From: Erysipelotrichia bacterium | Lineage (GTDB): Bacteria > Bacillota_I > Bacilli_A > Erysipelotrichales > Erysipelotrichaceae | Assembly: GCA_009916335.1 (NCBI GenBank) | Contig: SAAR01000088.1 | Coordinates: 1 to 11,480, forward strand | Length of the DNA stretch: 11,480 bases | Reading direction: 5' to 3' | In this document: piece after piece, positions 1 through 6,291 of the stretch | Numbering within the stretch: the first letter of the stretch is position 1 | Layout of the letters: the number at the start of each line of letters is the position of its first letter | The notes under the pieces: generated by a model | What the model was told of the DNA's origin: nothing | Databases searched by the model: none | Seen by the model: the letters and a program-made list of their open reading frames with translations, nothing else | Translations under genes and position numbers: made by a program

Positions 1-7
1 GAATCCA

Positions 8-1303
8 ATGCATTTTAACAAACAAACAATAGAAAAAATTACGCATTTTATGAATGAAAAAGCAGAAAATATCAAGTCAAAAACAGTTACTTTAATACAA
101 AAAGTAAGTGAACAGGCAAAAGCGATTCATTCATCAAACAAAGAAGAAACAAGTGTATTAAGCAATGTACATTTTAATTTCCATCATTTAGTGAGTGTGA
201 TTATCGTTGCTGTATTTGCTTTCCTTGTTACCTTTTATTCAACAGGGTACAATACAAAGGAAGTGTCTGCCGCTGGTTTAGACAAACCTAAGAGTATTGT
301 TTTTAATCAAAAAGCGATAGATGTAGAATATGGTGATACAAAAGCAGTTGCTTTACTTGCAAAAGAAATCTTAAAAAAGGAAGTAAGTGCTGTTAGTAAT
401 TTAGAAACCATTTCAAATGGTGTTGGAACAGGTGTTTATACTTTAGAAAACTATGTGATTAGTGTTACTTTAGAAAATATTGCGTTAGGTGAAAGTAAAG
501 CAATACTAAAAATTGAAGATAAAACTACTTATGGTAAGAATGAATATGAAAAGGTATCTATTTCGACAGATAAGGAATTGAATATTCATACAGGGAGTCA
601 ATATACTTATGAGGTTGCTTTAAATGTCATTGACAAACAAGCACCTACGATTACATTAAAACAAAGCGAAGTAGAAATTAAAGATGATGAAACATTTAAT
701 ATTGCTGATTATATTGAATCAGTGGTAGATAATGTGGAAGGTAGTGTAGCTTATCGTGTGGAAGGTGAAATTGCGAAAGATGATGAGCAATATGTAGCTG
801 GAGAATATACATTACAAATTTTTGCAAGTGATGCAAGTGGTAATGAAAGCAATGCACAAATGAAAGTAAAGGTAGAGAAAACAGAAACAAAAGCAGAAAT
901 TGCTGCAACTAATCTTGTGTATGGTAGCTATGCAGAAAGTGCCTATGCAGGTTCAGTGGTTGCAGAAGCAAGAGCACAAATTGGAAAAGCATATGTTTTT
1001 GGTGGAAGTGGACCAAGTGCCTTTGATTGTTCTGGTTTAATACATTATGTATATGCTAGAAGTGGTGTGGCTGTTCCTAGAACAAGTGGAGGACAAGCAA
1101 GTGTAGGTGTTGCGATAGATCCTAATGATGCATCACAATGGCGTGCAGGAGATATTGTTACTTTTGGTGCAGGAGGAAATGCTCATGCGGCAATCTATTC
1201 TGGTAATGGAACATTAATCCATGCCTTAAATCCATCTGCTGGTATTAAAGAAACAGGTATTTATGGATTTGGAAGTATTTACTCAGTCAGACGAGTTCAG
1301 TAA
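8..1303 (+). CDS. NlpC/P60 cell-wall hydrolase with Ig-like domain
   Basis: Predicted peptidoglycan endopeptidase of the NlpC/P60 cysteine-peptidase family, acting outside the membrane. Seen in the 431 residues: a charged, Lys-rich N-terminal segment (1-58); one hydrophobic segment (about 59-79) followed by VSAAG (86-90), which could be a signal-peptidase site; an uncharacterised stretch (about 90-200); an Ig-like beta domain (about 205-290, starting near DKQAPTITL and ending in ASDASGNES); and the C-terminal NlpC/P60 domain (about 315-431). The catalytic Cys341 lies in FDCSG, His393 in HAAIY, and the likely third polar residue is His405. Whether the protein is cleaved and secreted or stays anchored is unclear. 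Only 7 bases precede the ATG and the frame is open to the window edge, so no ribosome site is visible and the true start could lie upstream. The gene is followed closely by a terminator, so it ends a transcription unit. The family call is firm; the substrate is inferred. Confidence 0.88.
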   Translation: MHFNKQTIEKITHFMNEKAENIKSKTVTLIQKVSEQAKAIHSSNKEETSVLSNVHFNFHHLVSVIIVAVFAFLVTFYSTGYNTKEVSAAGLDKPKSIVFNQKAIDVEYGDTKAVALLAKEILKKEVSAVSNLETISNGVGTGVYTLENYVISVTLENIALGESKAILKIEDKTTYGKNEYEKVSISTDKELNIHTGSQYTYEVALNVIDKQAPTITLKQSEVEIKDDETFNIADYIESVVDNVEGSVAYRVEGEIAKDDEQYVAGEYTLQIFASDASGNESNAQMKVKVEKTETKAEIAATNLVYGSYAESAYAGSVVAEARAQIGKAYVFGGSGPSAFDCSGLIHYVYARSGVAVPRTSGGQASVGVAIDPNDASQWRAGDIVTFGAGGNAHAAIYSGNGTLIHALNPSAGIKETGIYGFGSIYSVRRVQ

Positions 1304-1308
1304 TGATC

Positions 1309-1343
1309 ACCTTATTCACTTTTGTGAATGAGGTTTTCTTTTT
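1309..1343 (+). terminator. Rho-independent terminator after the NlpC/P60 gene
   Basis: A 10-bp stem (CCTTATTCAC at 1310-1319 with GTGAATGAGG at 1324-1333, one T-G wobble) closes a TTTT loop and runs straight into TTTTCTTTTT. It begins six bases after the stop codon. Confidence 0.9.
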
Positions 1344-1373
1344 ATCAATTATACAATGCTAGGTAAATATTAG

Positions 1374-1402
1374 TTGCTTTCAAAGTGAAAAAAATTTATA
1401 AT
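1374..1402 (+). promoter_or_regulatory. Promoter of the TrmH-family methyltransferase gene
   Basis: A vegetative-type promoter: -35 TTGCTT at 1374-1379, a 17-bp spacer, and a perfect -10 TATAAT at 1397-1402. Transcription would start near 1409. The leader would be only about 15 nt and contains the ribosome site AGAGGTGG (1413-1420) just ahead of the ATG at 1424. Confidence 0.65.
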
Positions 1403-1423
1403 TTCAAGGAATAGAGGTGGGTT

Positions 1424-2164
1424 ATGGAAATTACATCAAGTAGTAATACAAAAGTAAAAAAATGGATAAAGTACCATCAAAAAAAATATCGTGATCAAGA
1501 TCATTGTTTTTTAGTAGAAGGAGAACATTTAATCGAAGAAGCTATACAAGCGAATGCTTTACAAGTTTTACTTGTTAGAATGAATCAAATCAATCCTTTT
1601 TCAGATCATTATGAAACTTATTATGTAAGTGATGAAATTATGGATCGCTTATCGACAAATGTTTCACAGGTGAATTACATTGGTGTGTGTATACAAAAAC
1701 AGGTTTGCTTTGCCAATTTTAAAAAGGTGCTATTATTAGATGATATACAAGATCCTGGTAATCTAGGTACGATTATTCGTAGTGCTTATAGTTTTGGTTT
1801 TGAAGGTGTCTTTGTATCAAAGGGTTGTGTTGATTTATATAATGAAAAAGTGATTCGTTCAACACAAGGGGCATTATTTCATCTTCCAGTGAAACAGGTC
1901 GATTTAAAAGATTTAATTCCTATTTTACAAAGTAAGGGTTATACAGTTTATGCCACTGCTCTTGCTCATGCACAACCTTTATCACAATATGAAAATATTG
2001 AACAAGTAGCACTTGTTTTTGGAAATGAAGGAAGTGGTGTACATAAGGACATCATCGCTTTATGTGATGCTTCCATTAAAATTGAAATGATGGCTTTTGA
2101 ATCGTTAAATGTTGCCGTAGCTGCAGGCATCTGCATGTATCACTTTAGAAAAGAAACCGATTAG
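1424..2164 (+). CDS. TrmH/SpoU-family RNA 2'-O-methyltransferase
   Basis: A SAM-dependent methyltransferase that places a methyl group on a ribose 2'-OH in rRNA or tRNA. The 246 residues show the usual plan: an N-terminal substrate-binding region (about 1-90, with FLVEGEHLIEEA at 29-40), then the knotted SPOUT domain. The three SpoU motifs are visible: DPGNLGTIIRSA (110-121, including the conserved Arg119), FGNEGSGV (199-206) and ESLNVAVAAGI (226-236). Family members often have Pro before the Met upstream of motif 3; here it reads IEMM. The length is normal for RlmB/YsgA-like members, but sequence alone does not fix the target nucleotide. It has its own promoter and is not obviously co-transcribed with either neighbour, though no terminator is visible after its stop. 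Confidence 0.92.
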   Translation: MEITSSSNTKVKKWIKYHQKKYRDQDHCFLVEGEHLIEEAIQANALQVLLVRMNQINPFSDHYETYYVSDEIMDRLSTNVSQVNYIGVCIQKQVCFANFKKVLLLDDIQDPGNLGTIIRSAYSFGFEGVFVSKGCVDLYNEKVIRSTQGALFHLPVKQVDLKDLIPILQSKGYTVYATALAHAQPLSQYENIEQVALVFGNEGSGVHKDIIALCDASIKIEMMAFESLNVAVAAGICMYHFRKETD

Positions 2165-2193
2165 CTAAGGGTATATAGGGTTGACAAAATAAC

Positions 2194-2222
2194 TTTACAT
2201 ATAAACTTTATATGCATATAAT
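2194..2222 (+). promoter_or_regulatory. Promoter of the TSCPD-family gene
   Basis: TTTACA (2194-2199), exactly 17 bp, then a perfect TATAAT (2217-2222), with AAGGAG (2235-2240) seven bases before the ATG at 2248. The leader would be about 20 nt. A TTGACA at 2181-2186 looks better as a -35 box but has no good -10 at the right distance. Confidence 0.65.
2198..2214. promoter_or_regulatory. Palindromic operator candidate in the promoter spacer
   Basis: A perfect palindrome, CATATAAA-C-TTTATATG, with 8-bp arms around one central base. It overlaps the end of the -35 box and fills most of the spacer up to the -10. A second, overlapping perfect palindrome, TATATGCATATA (2209-2220), runs into the -10. 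A dimeric repressor bound here would block RNA polymerase. I do not recognise the motif as a box of a known regulator, so the operator role is inference from symmetry and position. Confidence 0.4.
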
Positions 2223-2247
2223 AAAAATATTAAAAAGGAGTACATAG

Positions 2248-2502
2248 ATGGAAAAATATAGTTATAAACCAAAAGGAACATGTTCAAGAATGATGGATTT
2301 CACGATTGAAGATAATAAAATTATTGATGCGAAAATTACCGGTGGTTGTGATGGGAATTTAAAAGGAATTTGCAAGATTATGCAAAATAAAACATTAGAT
2401 GAAGTCATTGATGCATTTCAAGGGATTACTTGTGGGTTTAAGAAAACTTCTTGTCCAGATCAAATTGCTTGTGCATTATTGCAATATCAAAAACAACAAT
2501 AA
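2248..2502 (+). CDS. TSCPD domain small Cys-rich protein (TIGR03905 type)
   Basis: A small conserved protein of 84 residues whose function I cannot assign. It has the signature of the TSCPD family: GTCSR near the N-terminus (10-14), GGCDGNL (32-38) and TSCPDQIA (67-74). There are six cysteines (12, 34, 42, 62, 69, 75), which suggests metal or Fe-S binding or redox chemistry, but this is inference. A related TSCPD module is known at the C-terminus of some B12-dependent ribonucleotide reductases; here it stands alone. There are no membrane segments and no signal peptide, so it is probably cytoplasmic. It is a single-gene unit: its own promoter with a palindrome inside, a strong AAGGAG site, and a hairpin terminator right after the stop. 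Confidence 0.85.
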   Translation: MEKYSYKPKGTCSRMMDFTIEDNKIIDAKITGGCDGNLKGICKIMQNKTLDEVIDAFQGITCGFKKTSCPDQIACALLQYQKQQ

Positions 2503-2520
2503 TTTATAAAAAGTTTAAAT

Positions 2521-2561
2521 AAGAAGTTTTAATGGTCTTTAAAGATTGTTGAAACTTTTTT
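2521..2561 (+). terminator. Long imperfect hairpin terminator after the TSCPD gene
   Basis: A near-continuous stem pairs 2521-2539 with 2542-2560 around a TTTAAA turn. It includes five G-T wobbles and the GTTT/AAAC core at 2526-2529 with 2552-2555. The 3' arm ends in the run CTTTTTT (2555-2561), so the T tract is partly in the stem. It starts 18 bases after the stop codon. It is longer and weaker in GC than the other terminators here. Confidence 0.6.
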
Positions 2562-2594
2562 ATATCAATACGTATAACCTTATTTGTGAAACGA

Positions 2595-2623
2595 TTGTTT
2601 CTTTTTCTTTGTTAGATTATAAT
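2595..2623 (+). promoter_or_regulatory. Promoter of the panE-like/Nudix pair
   Basis: TTGTTT at 2595-2600, a 17-bp spacer rich in T, and a perfect TATAAT at 2618-2623, ending 26 bases before the first ATG. The -35 box matches weakly; the -10 is strong. Confidence 0.6.
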
Positions 2624-2649
2624 GGTATTAATTTAAATGGGGGGTAAAT

Positions 2650-3567
2650 ATGATGGAAATTAAAAATGTAGGTATGATTGGTAGAGGGGCAGTAGGAACA
2701 ATATTTGCGAATTTGATTCAACAAACATTAGGAAAAGAACATTTTTGTATGATTGCTGATGAACAAAGAGTGAAGTATTATGAACAAACACCTTTTTATT
2801 GCAATGGGGAAGTATGCGATTTTAATTATGTGTATGATGTAAAACAATTTCAACCACTCGATTTGTTGTTTATCGTTGTTAAATATCCTATGTTGAAAGA
2901 AGCATTAGAAATTATTAGAGCATTTGTTAAAGAAGATACCATCATTGTTTGTTTGTTGAATGGGATTAGTAGTGAGGGAATCGTTGAAGAAACCTTAGGA
3001 AAGGGGATTGTGATTCACTCCATTGCACAATTAATGGACGCAGTAAAAAGTGGCAATGAAGTAACGTATACGAATATGGGAGAAATTGTTATTGGAAGTG
3101 ATTGCTCACATAAAATGCCAGCTCTTTTTTGTGTCGATGCCTTTTTAACAAAAGTGAATATACCACATTATGTGGCAAAGGATATTATCCATGATCAATG
3201 GAGTAAATTAATGTTAAATTGTGGTATTAATCAAATTTGTGCTGTTTATGATGTGCCTTATGGTGCTTGCCAACAAGTAGGTAAGTTGCGTGATCTATTG
3301 ATTTCAACAATGCAGGAAGTGGCAAAAGTTGCTGCTTGTGAGGGTGTTGTATTAAGTGAAGAAGAAGTGGATAAGTGGGTGAGAGCAGTCGATCGATTAG
3401 ATGCACAGTCGATGCCTTCTATGCGTCAAGATCGCCTTGCAAAGCGATACAGTGAAGTTGACTTATTTGCTAAAACGATCATTGAACTTTCAAAAAAACA
3501 TCACCTAGATGTTCCCATTAATCGTTATTTATATGATAAAATAAAGGAAATGGAAGAAAAATATTAG
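2650..3567 (+). CDS. panE: Ketopantoate reductase family protein (ApbA/PanE)
   Basis: An NADPH-dependent reductase family; the classic member turns 2-dehydropantoate into pantoate for pantothenate and CoA synthesis, in the cytoplasm. The 305 residues begin with a Rossmann fold, VGMIGRGAVG, holding the GxGxxG motif at 11-16. The residues expected from E. coli PanE are present: Lys79 (VVKYP), Asn104 (LLNGI), the catalytic Lys186 and nearby Asn190 (KLMLN), and Ser257 and Glu269 (PSMRQD...SEVD) in the C-terminal helical domain. The family includes many paralogues acting on other 2-keto acids, and no panB, panC or panD is in view, so the substrate is unproven. The start is a tandem ATG ATG; the six-G ribosome site (2639-2644) lies 5 bases from the first and 8 from the second, so translation may begin at 2653. 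It is probably co-transcribed with the Nudix gene 9 bases downstream. Confidence 0.82.
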   Translation: MMEIKNVGMIGRGAVGTIFANLIQQTLGKEHFCMIADEQRVKYYEQTPFYCNGEVCDFNYVYDVKQFQPLDLLFIVVKYPMLKEALEIIRAFVKEDTIIVCLLNGISSEGIVEETLGKGIVIHSIAQLMDAVKSGNEVTYTNMGEIVIGSDCSHKMPALFCVDAFLTKVNIPHYVAKDIIHDQWSKLMLNCGINQICAVYDVPYGACQQVGKLRDLLISTMQEVAKVAACEGVVLSEEEVDKWVRAVDRLDAQSMPSMRQDRLAKRYSEVDLFAKTIIELSKKHHLDVPINRYLYDKIKEMEEKY

Positions 3568-3576
3568 GAGTATTGT

Positions 3577-4107
3577 ATGCAGAAAAAAATATCTAGTAAA
3601 AAAGTATATGAAGGTGTTATCTTTGATATGACACGAGATGTGATTGAAATTGAAAGTGGAAAACAATTTCTTCGTGATGTGATTCATCATGATGGAGGAG
3701 TGGCTGTTTTAGTTGTTAGAAATGCGAAAATTTTATTTGTGAAACAATATCGTTATGCGATTGCAATGGAAACATTAGAGTTACCAGCGGGAAAACTAGA
3801 AAAAGGGGAAGACCCTATGGAATGTGGCATTCGTGAATTGGAAGAAGAAAGTGGGTTTGGTTGTAGCGAATTAAATTTGATTTGCGAAATGTATTCTACA
3901 CCAGGCTTTTGTACAGAAAAAATTTATATCTATGAAGCAATGAACTTAAGAAAGATCGATCAACCTAAGGCAATGGGCGAAGATGAAGATATTCATATTT
4001 GCTGGATACCGATTGAAGAAGCGTATGAAATGATTCACCAAGGTTTGATTAAAGATGCTAAAACCATTTTAGCTATACAATATGCTTATATTAACTACCG
4101 TATTTGA
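3577..4107 (+). CDS. Nudix hydrolase, ADP-ribose pyrophosphatase type
   Basis: Predicted to split ADP-ribose or a similar nucleoside diphosphate sugar into AMP and a sugar phosphate, in the cytoplasm. The Nudix box is complete at 72-94: Gly72, Glu78, then RELEEESGF (86-94), whose glutamates bind the divalent metal. A proline 16 residues after the box (Pro109, in STPGF) is the mark known for the ADP-ribose subgroup, and the upstream KQYRY...ETLELPAGK stretch also fits that subgroup. The 176-residue length is normal. The ribosome site TAGGAG (3565-3570) overlaps the stop codon of the panE-like gene, so the two are very likely one operon. The pairing suggests nucleotide or cofactor upkeep, but the link is only inference. 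Confidence 0.9.
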   Translation: MQKKISSKKVYEGVIFDMTRDVIEIESGKQFLRDVIHHDGGVAVLVVRNAKILFVKQYRYAIAMETLELPAGKLEKGEDPMECGIRELEEESGFGCSELNLICEMYSTPGFCTEKIYIYEAMNLRKIDQPKAMGEDEDIHICWIPIEEAYEMIHQGLIKDAKTILAIQYAYINYRI

Positions 4108-4150
4108 TCATTCACTTTGAAAAAAGGATTGTTAGGGAAGTTAGCAAAAT

Positions 4151-4183
4151 AAAAAGTCATTTCATGATAAAATGGCTTTTTTT
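4151..4183. terminator. Shared bidirectional terminator between convergent genes
   Basis: The stem AAAAAGTCATTT (4151-4162) pairs with AAATGGCTTTTT (4170-4181, one T-G wobble) around a 7-base loop. On the plus strand it ends in a T7 run and stops the Nudix transcript. On the minus strand the A-rich 5' flank becomes the T run and stops the phosphodiesterase transcript. The last base pairs overlap the minus-strand stop codon at 4182-4184. Confidence 0.85.
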
Positions 4184-4724
4184 AAAAATGATAGGTTTTT
4201 AATAATTCATCATCTTCATCATATAAAGAAAAGGTTTTATCCATTAACACACCATAAGTATGGGGATTGTTTTCTTTAGGTAGTGTAATACTACTAGGGT
4301 TAATGATATGTATGCCATTTCTTTTCTCCATCACAGGAATATGAATGTGTCCATATAGAAAGACATCGTTTTCATTTAATGCTGGTAAATGATCAGGGTG
4401 ATAAATATGTCCATGAGAGGCTAAAATTTTATAATCCTCCATCACAATCGTAGTATAATCACTCATCATAGGAAAATCTAAAACCATCTGATCTACTTCA
4501 GCATCGCAATTTCCACGCACAGCAATGATATTTTCTTTTAATTCATTTAAGATGGTGATTACTTTTTTAGGTTCATACTCTTTCGGTAAAGGATTACGAG
4601 GACCATGATAAAGTAAATCTCCTAATAAGAGTAACTTATCACATTGATGTTTGTGGTAAGCATTTGCTATTTTTTCTGCATAATAAGCACTTCCATGTAT
4701 ATCACTAGCGATTAATAATTTCAT
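4182..4724 (-). CDS. yfcE: YfcE/MJ0936-family metallophosphodiesterase
   Basis: A calcineurin-like phosphodiesterase of the small YfcE type; relatives hydrolyse phosphodiester model substrates with Mn2+, and the physiological substrate is not settled. The 180 residues match E. coli YfcE in size and carry every metal-binding block: DIHG (Asp8, His10), GD (Asp36), GNCD (Asn72), SHGH (His104) and GHIH (His126, His128), followed by NPSS (142-145). There are no signal or membrane segments, so it is cytoplasmic. The start ATG (4722-4724) has a good GGAGG site (4733-4737) lying inside the end of cca. The gene overlaps cca by 20 bases, so the two are co-transcribed and probably translationally coupled. 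Its stop codon sits in the foot of the shared terminator. Confidence 0.9.
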   Translation of the reverse strand: MKLLIASDIHGSAYYAEKIANAYHKHQCDKLLLLGDLLYHGPRNPLPKEYEPKKVITILNELKENIIAVRGNCDAEVDQMVLDFPMMSDYTTIVMEDYKILASHGHIYHPDHLPALNENDVFLYGHIHIPVMEKRNGIHIINPSSITLPKENNPHTYGVLMDKTFSLYDEDDELLKTYHF

Positions 4725-6066
4725 TCTTGTATCCTCCAGCTGCTTTCAATAAATCTTCTTTTGTATTCTTTTCTTGTTGGTTTAATACATATTTTAACAA
4801 GTAGTGTAGTACTTGTCCAATTTCTTTTTCACTATATCCAATCGTTTTTAAATCATTTCCATTAATCTGTAAATCTTTGATGGTGAAACATTCATGATTT
4901 TTTTCCATCTCTTTTAACATGATCGTTACACTGTAAATCATACGATTTTTTAATGTGCATTGTACTTGGTTTTTACCCATGTTATCAGCTAATTGTATTT
5001 TCAGTATTTGGTATGCCATTATGAAATCGCCATTTAATTTATACATTAATTTATGCACTGATTTTTTAGTATCATACATATAATAATCATGGTATTCGAT
5101 CATTGTAGAAACTTCTTTAATGGTTGCTTTATCAAATTTTAATCGTTTGAGTATTTGTTTTGCAAGTATGGCAGCAGAATGGGCATGACCCATAAAATGT
5201 GCATTTCCTTTTTCATCAATTGTTTTATGTGCTGGCTTTGTAATATCATGCAACAGCAAGGCTAATTTCATGGATAGGGAATACCCTTTCGATGCATTCA
5301 TTACAGCATTCATATGATGAAACACATCATAAATATGCCACTTTGTTTCTTGTGAACAATCATAAGTAGCGATAAATTCAGGTAAGATAATATCTAATAC
5401 TTTTGCTTCTTTTAAAATAAGTAAAATATCTTGATGATCACTCATTAACATTTTACATAATTCATCACGAATGCGTTCTTTAGAAATGTTGTTTAATAAA
5501 GGAGCATTATCTTGTATCGCTTTCCATGTGTTCATTTCAATAGCGAAGTTTAATGTAAAGGAAAAGCGTAAACAACGAAGCATACGCAATGCATCTTCTT
5601 GAAAACGGCTATTCGCATCGCCGACACAACGTATGAGTTTATTTTCAATATCTCCTTGTCCATCAAAAAAATCATAGATTGTCGTTTCGTCCATGCAGAT
5701 GGCATTCATTGTGAAATCTCTACGTTTGATATCTTCTTGTAAATCATCACTAAATTGCACTGCTTTAGGAAAACGATTTTTTTCATATTCGCTTTCTGTG
5801 CGAAAGGTTGTAATTTCAATAGGAACATGTTCTAAAATGAAAGTCAATGTGCCATGTTTGATTCCAGTAGGAATGATTTTAATATCATGTTTTTTAGCAA
5901 GTGTTATCATTTCATCAGGGGTAGCATTTGTACACATATCATAATCTGCGAAACAACGGTGCATTAAAAAATCACGCACACAGCCGCCAACAAGATAGAG
6001 TCTATATCCGTTTTGTTTAAAAATTTGAAATAGTTGATGAATGATTGGTGCAAATTGAACGTTCAT
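4705..6066 (-). CDS. cca: tRNA CCA-adding enzyme with HD domain
   Basis: Adds or repairs the CCA 3' end of tRNAs using CTP and ATP; an essential or near-essential cytoplasmic enzyme. From the chosen start the protein has 453 residues. The class II nucleotidyltransferase head shows VGGCVRD (26-32), the metal-binding DYD (41-43) and the RRDFTMNA motif (115-122), then the ribose- and base-selecting neck with EDALRMLRCLRF (157-168) and ERIRDEL (197-203). An HD domain follows (LLHDITKP, 271-278, with further His at 294, 296 and 326), then a short tail with INGNDL (401-406). Members with an HD domain are longer than the B. subtilis enzyme, which lacks it. I chose the ATG at 6066 because an AAGGA site lies just upstream and the protein then starts as relatives do; the frame stays open 49 codons further upstream but that stretch is hydrophobic and covers the promoter. 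Confidence 0.93.
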   Translation of the reverse strand: MNVQFAPIIHQLFQIFKQNGYRLYLVGGCVRDFLMHRCFADYDMCTNATPDEMITLAKKHDIKIIPTGIKHGTLTFILEHVPIEITTFRTESEYEKNRFPKAVQFSDDLQEDIKRRDFTMNAICMDETTIYDFFDGQGDIENKLIRCVGDANSRFQEDALRMLRCLRFSFTLNFAIEMNTWKAIQDNAPLLNNISKERIRDELCKMLMSDHQDILLILKEAKVLDIILPEFIATYDCSQETKWHIYDVFHHMNAVMNASKGYSLSMKLALLLHDITKPAHKTIDEKGNAHFMGHAHSAAILAKQILKRLKFDKATIKEVSTMIEYHDYYMYDTKKSVHKLMYKLNGDFIMAYQILKIQLADNMGKNQVQCTLKNRMIYSVTIMLKEMEKNHECFTIKDLQINGNDLKTIGYSEKEIGQVLHYLLKYVLNQQEKNTKEDLLKAAGGYKNEIINR

Positions 6067-6088
6067 AGTTTCCTTCTTTCTTGCATTT

Positions 6089-6097
6089 ATTATAGCA
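6089..6097 (-). promoter_or_regulatory. Extended -10 promoter of cca-yfcE
   Basis: Read on the minus strand: TGCTATAAT, a perfect extended -10 (TGnTATAAT), about 22 bases before the cca start codon. No convincing -35 box is seen at the usual distance, which fits an extended -10 promoter. Confidence 0.6.
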
Positions 6098-6206
6098 TGA
6101 GCGTAAATTGAATAGAAGTTAATCACTTTCAATTCATAAAAAAGAAAGAATAATTGATAAGTAGGAATGAGGAAACAGAAAAAGGGAAAACTAAAATTAT
6201 AAATAT

Positions 6207-6233
6207 TTAGCACTCAATGGTTGACAGTGCTAA
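6207..6233. promoter_or_regulatory. CIRCE operator 1 (HrcA site) of clpB
   Basis: TTAGCACTC (6207-6215), 9-base spacer, CAGTGCTAA (6225-6233). It matches the known CIRCE inverted repeat except for C in place of G at the first base of the right arm. That base belongs to the -35 TTGACA (6221-6226). HrcA bound here would cover the -35 box. Confidence 0.9.
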
Positions 6234-6248
6234 ATAAGGGTGTATAAT
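6221..6248 (+). promoter_or_regulatory. clpB promoter
   Basis: Perfect -35 TTGACA (6221-6226) and perfect -10 TATAAT (6243-6248) separated by 16 bp. Transcription should start near 6255, inside the second CIRCE. The -35 is embedded in the first CIRCE, so HrcA occupancy would directly compete with the main sigma factor. Confidence 0.88.
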
Positions 6249-6252
6249 ATAG

Positions 6253-6279
6253 TTAGCACTTAAATAGAGAGAGTGCTAA
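6253..6279. promoter_or_regulatory. CIRCE operator 2 (HrcA site) of clpB
   Basis: TTAGCACTT (6253-6261), 9-base spacer, GAGTGCTAA (6271-6279). One mismatch to consensus, at the last base of the left arm. It covers the expected transcription start and its right arm runs into the ribosome site AAAGGAG (6278-6284), so it lies in the mRNA leader as well. Its centre is 46 bp from that of the first CIRCE. Confidence 0.9.
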
Positions 6280-6291
6280 AGGAGTGATATT

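Noticed and set aside
1410..1423. GAGGTGGG before the methyltransferase as a T-box remnant
   Set aside because: It is too short, has no specifier stem or antiterminator, and is explained as the ribosome binding site.
2181..2186. TTGACA as the -35 box of the TSCPD gene
   Set aside because: The only good -10 (2217-2222) is 30 bp away, and nothing at 16-18 bp resembles a -10. TTTACA at 2194 has the right 17-bp spacing.
6067..6213. 49-codon N-terminal extension of cca on the minus strand
   Set aside because: It is hydrophobic and unlike the family, spans the extended -10 promoter, and has no ribosome site; the ATG at 6066 has one.
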